From Gammaproteobacteria bacterium (GTDB lineage: Bacteria > Pseudomonadota > Gammaproteobacteria > Chromatiales > Chromatiaceae): a stretch of DNA of 6,265 nucleotides. The notes under the pieces are model-generated. The model saw only the letters and a list, made by a program, of their open reading frames with translations, was not told where the DNA came from and did no database searches. The stretch lies in contig JAUXDV010000117.1 of NCBI GenBank assembly GCA_030620735.1, positions 1 to 6,265 of the forward strand, written 5' to 3'. This document shows, piece after piece, positions 1 to 4,862 of this stretch (its first letter is position 1; each line of letters opens with the position of its first letter). The position numbers were made by a program, and so were the translations under genes.

Positions 1-1007
1 CAACGGTCAGTGTGGGGAGTGAGACACAGGGCTCCATGATCATGCCTGCAGGGATCAATTCGGTGGTGGCGCTGAAAACCAGCCACGGCCTGGTCAGTGG
101 TGATTACATCATCCCCCTGCTCCCCTGGCAGGACGTACCCGGCCCTATGGGGCGGAGCGTCACTGATGTCGCGGTACTGCTCAGCGCTATGACCGGTGTG
201 GATCCCAATGACCCTAATACGAGCAAAAGCGCCAATTTGGCTGGGAGGGACTTTACCCGGTTTCTGGGTTCGAAAAGACACAAGCCTCTTCGCGTAGGCA
301 TCCCTGTGTGGGATGAGGAGTCGATCGATGCATGGTTTGACAAGCTGGGAATCTCTGATAAAAAGCAGCAGGCCGCCTTTCGCACAGTATACGGGGAGCA
401 AAACAGATCTCTGCGCGCAACGGGCGAGATCCTCTCCTCTGCGGGAATAACAGTGGTGGAAGTACCGAATATGGCCCTTCCGCAGCGCCTGGATGTTTTA
501 GCGGTGCTGGAGTATGGTTTCAAAAAAGCGATCAATGCCTTTCTCACCAAACTGGGCGAGGATGCGCCGTTTTCCTCGCTACGGGAGATCATCACCTTCA
601 ACGAGCAGGCGCTTAAAAACCGTGCTCCCTATGGACAGGATCACCTGCAGGCATCACAGCATACGACGCTCACGGAAAAAGAGTATGCGAAAATTCAGAA
701 GCATAACCAGCAGGCAGCACGAAACGCCATCGATCAACTGCTCTCAAAATACAATATCGATGTCATCGTTTCCGATGTGTCGCAGGCATACGCTCCGGCC
801 GGTTACCCGGCGCTGACGGTTCCTGCAGGCTATGATGCAGACGGCGCGCCGCAGGGTATCGTTTTCGTCGGCGGATACCTCGCCGAACCACAACTACTGG
901 CTGCAGGATACGCCTATGAACAGGCTACCAGGCTGCGTAAAGCGCCAAATCTGGAAGCGGTCATGAAACTGATACACGCCATGGACGATTCTGCTTCCAG
1001 CAACTGA
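1..1007 (+). CDS. Amidase-signature family hydrolase, 5' end missing (C-terminal 334 residues)
   Basis: The reading frame is open from the first in-frame codon at position 3 and the gene continues upstream of the window. The visible part begins in the amidase signature: TVSVGSETQGSMIMPAG corresponds to the family's G(T/S)-x-T-x-G-S block, and the serine encoded at 33-35 is the expected acyl-enzyme nucleophile. The catalytic lysine and cis-serine motif would lie just upstream and cannot be checked. Further family blocks follow: GLVSGDYIIPL, then QDVPGPMGRSVTDVAVLLSAMTG, and near the C-terminus AGYPALTVPAGYD and GYAYEQATRLRKAP. Amidases of this family hydrolyse C-N amide bonds using a Ser-cisSer-Lys triad. 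The substrate cannot be inferred, and the closing part looks like a stand-alone amidase rather than GatA. A GTG at 12 is in frame but lies inside the conserved signature, so it is not the true start. The gene converges on the small exported-protein gene to its right. Confidence 0.93.
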   Translation, partial: TVSVGSETQGSMIMPAGINSVVALKTSHGLVSGDYIIPLLPWQDVPGPMGRSVTDVAVLLSAMTGVDPNDPNTSKSANLAGRDFTRFLGSKRHKPLRVGIPVWDEESIDAWFDKLGISDKKQQAAFRTVYGEQNRSLRATGEILSSAGITVVEVPNMALPQRLDVLAVLEYGFKKAINAFLTKLGEDAPFSSLREIITFNEQALKNRAPYGQDHLQASQHTTLTEKEYAKIQKHNQQAARNAIDQLLSKYNIDVIVSDVSQAYAPAGYPALTVPAGYDADGAPQGIVFVGGYLAEPQLLAAGYAYEQATRLRKAPNLEAVMKLIHAMDDSASSN

Positions 1008-1010
1008 CGC

Positions 1011-1031
1011 GCGTAATCCCCGGGATTGCGC
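1011..1031. terminator. Near-perfect inverted repeat between convergent genes, possible bidirectional terminator
   Basis: GCGTAATCCC (1011-1020) and GGGATTGCGC (1022-1031) are inverted copies around a single C, with one T-G wobble. It begins three bases after the amidase stop and ends 17 bases before the stop of the opposing gene. The spacer is so short that the innermost pairs must open to form a loop. There is no run of T on either side, so this is not a classic intrinsic terminator. Position is the main argument for a role in ending transcription. Confidence 0.3.
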
Positions 1032-1047
1032 AGCTCTCTCCAGCCTC

Positions 1048-1440
1048 CTATAGCATATTGGCGTAGCCGAGGAACCTGGAGTGACCGCCTTTGGGCTGCC
1101 CACGGTGAGGAAAGTGAAAGTGAAAGTCGAAGACGCTGACGCCATAGCGTGGCTTGCCGGCACAGCTGCGGCCGTCGCTCGACCCCGCCTTCGGCTGGCT
1201 GTCGAATTCCGCCAGTTCATCCGCCTTAATGCTGGCCGTCGGCTCATGCGCCGACGGCGCCGAATCTTGTTTCTCGACAGCTGTGCTTTTACCGCCGCCG
1301 GATTTGCCCTCTTTAGCGGCAATGATGGTGGAACCGCACAGCAGCAAAGCCATGATGCAGGCAACAATCCACCCAGGCATCGGGCGTGTCGAACCAGCTG
1401 GTCGTTTCATTGTTGTCACGTTATGGAGTTGTCCATGCAT
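1048..1440 (-). CDS. Small exported protein of unknown function, Phe/His-rich C-terminus
   Basis: I do not recognise this protein. From the ATG at 1440 it has 130 residues. A charged N-terminus (MKRPAGSTRP) leads into a hydrophobic stretch, WIVACIMALLLCGSTIIAA (about residues 24-42), which looks like a Sec signal peptide or a membrane anchor. The sequence before C35 (LLLC) does not fit a lipobox. A Gly/Lys/Ser-rich linker (43-53) and a polar, charged part (54-93) follow. The last 38 residues hold one cysteine (C93) and an alternating FDFHFHFPH stretch at 104-112. The start at 1440 is chosen because GAGG (1451-1448) precedes it by seven bases. Starts at 1476, 1446 and 1410 are possible; the one at 1410 gives a more usual signal peptide but has no clear ribosome site. 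It lies about 115 bases downstream of the metallo-hydrolase gene on the same strand and could share its transcript. Overlapping frames code for implausible arginine-rich or low-complexity products, so this frame is the best candidate. Confidence 0.5.
   Translation of the reverse strand: MHGQLHNVTTMKRPAGSTRPMPGWIVACIMALLLCGSTIIAAKEGKSGGGKSTAVEKQDSAPSAHEPTASIKADELAEFDSQPKAGSSDGRSCAGKPRYGVSVFDFHFHFPHRGQPKGGHSRFLGYANML
1235..1258. repeat. GC-rich perfect hairpin inside the small exported-protein gene
   Basis: GCCGTCGGC (1235-1243) and GCCGACGGC (1250-1258) are perfect inverted 9-base arms around a 6-base loop. The hairpin lies in the middle of the leftward reading frame, in the codons for the polar linker segment around residues 61-69. 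No T-run follows on either strand, so termination is unlikely. It may be chance in GC-rich coding sequence. Confidence 0.45.
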
Positions 1441-1554
1441 CACCATCCCTCTCCACGCCTGCATACTCCAGTTCAACCGCTTTTTAGCACTTCACAGCCT
1501 TGACGTTTCCGGGCTACTCCAAGGGAGCTGATCATTGATTGACGCCGCACCGGT

Positions 1555-2484
1555 TTATGGATGAAAACTCTCCAGGTCACGGGGAAAGAGAATCGGCCCC
1601 TGGTAATTGTTGCGAATCAGGGTGACGGTCTCATCCTGACGATCGATGCTGCGTTCCATCATATGCGTTAGCAGCAGCTTTTTGACTTTCGCCTCTCCTG
1701 CAATTTTGCCGATAGCACCGGGTTTCATATGAAGCAGCTGAGGCACGCCGGTGGCGTCCTCGGGGATGGCGTTGTGTGCGACCAGCAGATCTGAATCCTG
1801 AGCAAGATCTGGCATGGTATTGAGTCGGCCGCTCATGTCTCCCGTGAAGCTGATCACGCAGCCGGCAACCTCAACGCGGTAGGCAAGCGCTGGAAAGGGT
1901 CCGTGGTGAACAGACACTGAAGCGACCCTGAAATCATCGTCCTTATATATCTCCTTAGTATCCAACTCACTGTAGGACCACTGGATGGTATGCGGCTGCA
2001 GCTTGTATTCGCTGCTTGCCTGCGGGTCAATGGTGGGGTTCAGGTAGGGGTAAACACCCTCTGTTGCACTGAACAGTTTTTTGACAAAATTGTCCGCCGA
2101 CAGAATGAATGTATCACCGCTCGGACCATAAAGCGGCAGATTGACGTTGCGCCCGCTGAAGAACCCCCCTTTCACGTAGGCAGCCAGGTCGGCGCTGTGA
2201 TCGACATGGAAGTGGGTAAAAAAGATCGCCCTGATATTTTCATATTTGGCGCCGCTCTGCTTGAATCGCTGCAGACTGCCCGGCCCCGCATCGACGATGA
2301 GGCGCGCCTTGTCATCCAGCCAGATCAAATAGCCTGTGGATGCGCGCTCATTGAGAAGTTCAGGACCGCCGGTTCCCAGCATCTGCAGTCTCACACGCTG
2401 GGATTGGCAGCTTTGTGCCACCGCCGATGACTGTATCAGCAACAGACTCAGCGCCAGTATCAACATGTAGGGTTTAGTCAGCAT
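1555..2484 (-). CDS. Exported metallo-beta-lactamase-fold hydrolase (RNase Z / AtsA-like)
   Basis: The protein has 309 residues. Residues 1-23 form a signal peptide: a Lys near the start, a hydrophobic core LILALSLLLI, and an AVA|QS cleavage site. The mature protein is therefore expected in the periplasm. The metallo-beta-lactamase fold is shown by LGTGGP (36-41), DAGPG (65-69), the metal-binding motif H91-F-H93-V-D95-H96, a His-His-Gly-Pro block at 193-196, the bridging aspartate D216 in FTGD, H252 in LLHMKPG and H274 in LLTHMMER. This arrangement follows the RNase Z-like branch, which also contains exported phosphodiesterase- and arylsulfatase-like (AtsA) enzymes. An exported enzyme is unlikely to process tRNA, so a small ester substrate is more plausible, but it cannot be named. 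C26 and C209 are the only cysteines in the mature part and could form a disulfide. GAGG five bases before the ATG supports the start. Its start lies 16 bases after the stop of the DUF805-J-domain gene, so the two form an operon. Confidence 0.92.
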   Translation of the reverse strand: MLTKPYMLILALSLLLIQSSAVAQSCQSQRVRLQMLGTGGPELLNERASTGYLIWLDDKARLIVDAGPGSLQRFKQSGAKYENIRAIFFTHFHVDHSADLAAYVKGGFFSGRNVNLPLYGPSGDTFILSADNFVKKLFSATEGVYPYLNPTIDPQASSEYKLQPHTIQWSYSELDTKEIYKDDDFRVASVSVHHGPFPALAYRVEVAGCVISFTGDMSGRLNTMPDLAQDSDLLVAHNAIPEDATGVPQLLHMKPGAIGKIAGEAKVKKLLLTHMMERSIDRQDETVTLIRNNYQGPILFPRDLESFHP

Positions 2485-2500
2485 AGCAGCCTCGGTTCGA

Positions 2501-3271
2501 TTAGTTGGTGTGACGTAAAAAGCGATAAGCCTTGTTGATCTGCTTAGACTTTCGATCAGCCAGTTCGCGGATCTCTATCCCCAGCTGAGAGACCTTGTCG
2601 GGGTGATACAGGCTCATTTTCTCTCTGTAGGCTTTCCTGATTGTATGCTGATCAGGACAGCTCTCTATCCCCAATATCCTGAAGGCATCTTCAGACGTCG
2701 CTATTTCATTTAAATCACTCTCACGATACTCAGCGCCACCCTGCGAATAGACGGTCAGATTGCCATATTCATCTGCCTTCAATACAAAACGGTGTTGGCA
2801 AAGCGGGCATCTGCCAACTCCTGCAGGCGGAGGAAAGGCGACTCTGATTTTCGTCTGACAATTGGCGCACTGTATGATTCTGAATCTATTGTTGTTCAGT
2901 ACATCTCCTTTTCTATTGAATCCATACCCCTGATGAAGGATGCGTGATCCTGGAATGCCAACGACGATCATAAAGAGCACTTGTATCACAGGCGCCAAAG
3001 CAAACAGTGATTGTGGAATGCCAACATTGATCATGAAGATGATCTGCATCATCGGTATCAATGAGATCAGAACAAGCCAGGGAGACCAGCCAATATCCCG
3101 GCAGCGCTTGATCTGCAGCGCAATAATGGAAAGCAGAGGGATCAGAGTCAGCTCACGTACTTCCAACGCGAACAATAGCCATATCAGCAGCACCATTCCC
3201 AGCAGAGCCAACCAATAGAATTTCCTGTCGATGCGCCCTTTAAAGGAGAACAGCAGAGAGAGTATGCTCAT
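2501..3271 (-). CDS. Membrane-anchored J-domain protein: DUF805 + zinc-finger-like knuckle + DnaJ domain
   Basis: The protein has 256 residues in three parts. Residues 1-110 resemble DUF805: FSFKGRIDRKFYW at 8-20, a hydrophobic segment at about 19-38, another at 41-54, the hallmark KRCRDIGWSPW at 55-65, then hydrophobic segments at about 65-83 and 88-106. Residues 131-165 resemble an MJ0042-type zinc finger, with C135-x2-C138 and C155-x2-C158 as likely zinc ligands. Residues 194-254 are a J domain: DAFRILGIE, then IRKAYREKMSLYHPDK with H223-P224-D225, then INKAYRFLR. J domains recruit Hsp70 (DnaK) and stimulate its ATPase through the HPD motif, so the protein probably tethers DnaK to the inner membrane, provided the J domain faces the cytoplasm. 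The client is unknown. A 21-residue tandem repeat lies in the membrane part. The ATG at 3271 has only a weak ribosome site, but the DUF805 N-terminus aligns well from there. It is the first gene of an operon with the exported hydrolase. Confidence 0.9.
   Translation of the reverse strand: MSILSLLFSFKGRIDRKFYWLALLGMVLLIWLLFALEVRELTLIPLLSIIALQIKRCRDIGWSPWLVLISLIPMMQIIFMINVGIPQSLFALAPVIQVLFMIVVGIPGSRILHQGYGFNRKGDVLNNNRFRIIQCANCQTKIRVAFPPPAGVGRCPLCQHRFVLKADEYGNLTVYSQGGAEYRESDLNEIATSEDAFRILGIESCPDQHTIRKAYREKMSLYHPDKVSQLGIEIRELADRKSKQINKAYRFLRHTN
2945..3058 (-). repeat. In-frame tandem duplication (63-base period) in the DUF805 membrane region
   Basis: Two copies lie at 3058-3008 and 2995-2945, offset by exactly 63 bases. 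By hand, 35 of 51 aligned bases match, including an unbroken 12-base block TGGAATGCCAAC. The encoded segments are IPMMQIIFMINVGIPQS (residues 72-88) and APVIQVLFMIVVGIPGS (93-109). The period is 21 residues, close to the length of one membrane-spanning helix. Identity is higher than expected by chance, but divergence shows the duplication is not recent. Confidence 0.8.
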
Positions 3272-3434
3272 AATGTGCCGATACGATCAGCTTCGCTAAA
3301 ATAGATCAAACGATGCGACATATTACACCAATGACAGCCTGTTCTCGACATGACAAACGTCGTCTTCACAATTTTCCGGCTCATTTTGCCAATTGATATT
3401 CATAGTTGCACAATGACCTGCTATAGTTCTTCGC
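3272..3434. promoter_or_regulatory. Divergent intergenic region between J-domain operon and rhodanese
   Basis: These 163 bases separate the starts of two divergent genes and must carry both promoters. The segment is AT-richer than the flanking genes. On the right side an extended -10-like box is visible near the rhodanese start. For the leftward gene I see only a loose -35-like TTGATC (reverse strand, around 3310) without a convincing -10. A TTGAT at 3393-3397 resembles half an FNR site, but the second half does not match. Confidence 0.5.
3399..3427 (+). promoter_or_regulatory. Candidate promoter for the rhodanese, predicting a leaderless mRNA
   Basis: An extended -10-like sequence TGCTATAGT (3419-3427, hexamer TATAGT at 3422-3427) has a poor -35 match, TTCATA at 3399-3404, 17 bases upstream. 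Transcription would start about seven bases after the hexamer, at roughly 3434-3435, which is the A of the rhodanese ATG. This agrees with the lack of any Shine-Dalgarno sequence before that ATG. The box could be coincidental, with a real promoter further upstream. Confidence 0.4.
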
Positions 3435-3860
3435 ATGACGACTGAAATCGATAATTTAACCCCCCAGGAGGCTCGGGATCTGCTGCAGAAAGATCCACGG
3501 GCCGTCCTTGTTGATGTTCGCTCATCAATGGAATTTCTGTTTGTCGGTCATCCCACCGGCGCCGTGCATGTCCCCTGGATCGATGAGCCTGACTGGGATG
3601 TCAATCCTGACTTTGTTCCGGATATCAGAAAACTGATGCTTGGAGGCGCGGAAGCTGGCAGTAAAAGCGGTGCTGCGCCTGTCATCCTGATCTGCCGCAG
3701 CGGTAAACGCTCACTGGTGGCCGGGGTCAAGCTGAAGGAGGCCGGCCTGGATAATATCTTTCATATCGGAGAGGGATTTGAGGGAGAACGGGATGATGAG
3801 CACCATCGCAGCACCACCGGCGGATGGCGTTTTCGCGGTCTGCCGTGGGAGCAGTGTTAA
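3435..3860 (+). CDS. Single-domain rhodanese-like sulfurtransferase
   Basis: The protein has 141 residues, has no signal peptide and is probably cytoplasmic. Rhodanese features appear in order: LTPQEARDLL (8-17), VLVDVRSSMEF (24-34) with the conserved Asp-Val-Arg, GAVHVPW (42-48), and the active-site loop CRSGKRS with catalytic C87 (87-93). A C-terminal block, GEGFEGERDDEHHR then GWRFRGLPWEQC, is a tail seen in some bacterial single-domain rhodaneses. The enzyme forms a persulfide on the cysteine and passes sulfane sulfur to an acceptor. The last residue is a second cysteine (C141), and no others are present. The ATG at 3435 fits the domain boundary but has no ribosome-binding site, which suggests leaderless translation. 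Its neighbour 81 bases downstream on the same strand is a TauE/SafE permease, a pairing that fits handling of sulfur compounds. Confidence 0.92.
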   Translation: MTTEIDNLTPQEARDLLQKDPRAVLVDVRSSMEFLFVGHPTGAVHVPWIDEPDWDVNPDFVPDIRKLMLGGAEAGSKSGAAPVILICRSGKRSLVAGVKLKEAGLDNIFHIGEGFEGERDDEHHRSTTGGWRFRGLPWEQC

Positions 3861-3867
3861 GAAAGCC

Positions 3868-3896
3868 CTGAATGAATCGCTACGCGCTTCATTCAG
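3868..3896. repeat. Hairpin between rhodanese and permease genes
   Basis: CTGAATGAA (3868-3876) and TTCATTCAG (3888-3896) are perfect inverted arms. Inside, CGC (3878-3880) can pair with GCG (3884-3886) after one mismatch, leaving a 3-base loop. It starts seven bases after the rhodanese stop. No T-run follows, so it is more likely an mRNA-stabilising or attenuating hairpin, or an interspersed repeat copy, than a strong terminator. Confidence 0.6.
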
Positions 3897-3941
3897 AACT
3901 TCCCTAAGGCGAACCTCAGCATGAGTCGCGGCGATTAATCG

Positions 3942-4685
3942 ATGGAGTATATTGCCGAGCTCCCACTGCTGATCTTGATCGGCGTCATCGCGGGTTTTGT
4001 CGATGCCATTGCCGGAGGTGGCGGCCTCGTCTCTCTGCCGGCCCTGTTGTGGGCAGGCTTGCCGCCTGTCGAGGCGCTCGCCACCAATAAATTGCAGGGT
4101 ACAGCCGGAACCTTCACCGCAACTCTCAATTACATCCGCCACGGACTCATCAAACCGCGGCAACTACTGCTCGCGGTTGTCTGCACAGCGATTGGCGCAG
4201 CTGCCGGCGCCCTGCTGGTACAGCAGTTCTCGAATGATTTTCTGTCGCAAGTCATCCCCTGGCTGCTGATCGGCTTCGCACTCTACTTTCTCTTCTCGCC
4301 GCGCATGGATGGCCGCCAGCACCCGCAGCGCATCAATCTGCTGCCCTTTTCAGTGGTCATTGGTTTCAGCGTGGGATTTTATGACGGCTTCTTCGGACCC
4401 GGCGCAGGCTCTTTTTTCACGCTGGCGTTTGTGCTGCTGCTCGGCTATTCACTTCCGCAGGCGATTGGAGGGACAAAACTGCTGAACTTCACCAGCAACC
4501 TGGTGGCGCTGCTGGTGTTTCTGCTGAGTGGAAAGATTGTGTGGGTCGTCGGTCTTGCCATGGGCGTCGGGCAGATGATCGGCGCCTATGCCGGCTCCCA
4601 CCTGGCAGTACGGCATGGAGCACGCTTAATACGGCCATTGCTGGTAGTGGTATCTGTTGGTGTCTCCATCAAGTTGTTGTTGTAG
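3942..4685 (+). CDS. TauE/SafE (TSUP) family membrane permease
   Basis: The protein has 247 residues and is almost entirely hydrophobic, with about eight likely membrane segments. It shows the two-fold repeat of the TSUP family. The first half has GFVDAIAGGGGLVSLPALL (18-36) followed by ALATNKLQGTAGT. The second half has GFYDGFFGPGAGSFF (145-159) followed by QAIGGTKLLNFTSN. Family members export or import sulfur-containing anions such as sulfite, sulfoacetate or thiosulfate; the closest named type is YfcA-like, whose substrate is not settled. The ATG at 3942 is the only reasonable start, because an in-frame TAA lies at 3936-3938. No good ribosome site precedes it, so translation may depend on reinitiation from upstream. 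The rhodanese on the same strand suggests sulfite, thiosulfate or a related anion as substrate. This is inference. Confidence 0.92.
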   Translation: MEYIAELPLLILIGVIAGFVDAIAGGGGLVSLPALLWAGLPPVEALATNKLQGTAGTFTATLNYIRHGLIKPRQLLLAVVCTAIGAAAGALLVQQFSNDFLSQVIPWLLIGFALYFLFSPRMDGRQHPQRINLLPFSVVIGFSVGFYDGFFGPGAGSFFTLAFVLLLGYSLPQAIGGTKLLNFTSNLVALLVFLLSGKIVWVVGLAMGVGQMIGAYAGSHLAVRHGARLIRPLLVVVSVGVSIKLLL

Positions 4686-4712
4686 ATTCACATAATCGCA
4701 GCCAGAGGACTG

Positions 4713-4765
4713 CTCCTACAAAAGATTCCCGTCCCACCGATGTGTAGGAGTGGCCTTCCGGCCAC
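4713..4765. repeat. REP-like element with GTAG head and GC-rich hairpin
   Basis: TGTAGGAG (4743-4750) runs into a perfect hairpin GTGGCC-TTCC-GGCCAC (4750-4765). An inverted copy of the head, CTCCTACA, lies at 4713-4720, so this is a pair of heads in opposite orientation of which only one keeps a hairpin. A GTAG or GGAG tetranucleotide 5' of a palindrome is the hallmark of REP sequences associated with RAYT transposases. It lies downstream of the permease gene and could protect its mRNA 3' end. No RAYT gene is in the window. Confidence 0.6.
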
Positions 4766-4787
4766 GAAACGATCCATGGGGAAAATT

Positions 4788-4855
4788 TAACCACAGATGC
4801 ACACAGATTTTATGAGATCTATTAATCTGTGTTTATCTGTGTGCATCTGTGGTTA
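4788..4855. repeat. CACAGAT repeat element with 21-bp perfect inverted arms
   Basis: The arms are 4788-4808 and 4835-4855, perfectly complementary, with a 26-base spacer. The element consists of 10-bp units. The left arm holds AACCACAGAT and GCACACAGAT. The right side holds three consecutive inverted units at 4825-4854 (ATCTGTGTTT, ATCTGTGTGC, ATCTGTGGTT). It sits between two convergent genes, eight bases after the flavoprotein stop, and could form a long hairpin at the 3' end of that mRNA. The same units recur at 6055-6084 and 6237-6256. Confidence 0.85.
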
Positions 4856-4862
4856 GAAAACC

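Noticed and set aside
104..601. Leftward open frame of 165 codons inside the amidase gene
   Set aside because: Antisense shadow of a conserved coding region; no domain or start signal.
1321..1360. Lipoprotein signal (LLLC) in the small exported protein
   Set aside because: The residue before the cysteine is Leu, whereas a lipobox needs Gly, Ala or Ser there.
894..1367. Leftward open frame of 157 codons overlapping the amidase end and the small exported-protein gene
   Set aside because: Its product is arginine- and serine-rich with no domain, and it overlaps the well-supported 3' end of the amidase gene on the other strand.
1081..1531. Two rightward open frames (1081-1503 and 1154-1531) over the small exported-protein gene
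   Set aside because: They lack ribosome sites and protein-like composition; the opposite strand gives a signal peptide, a ribosome site and an operon-like position.
3393..3406. Possible FNR/CRP-type site (TTGAT-N4-ATAGT) upstream of the rhodanese
   Set aside because: Only the left half-site matches; the right half agrees at three of five bases.
4788..4855. CRISPR-like or intrinsic-terminator reading of the CACAGAT element
   Set aside because: There are no unique spacers between regular repeats, and no clear T-run follows the stem in either direction.
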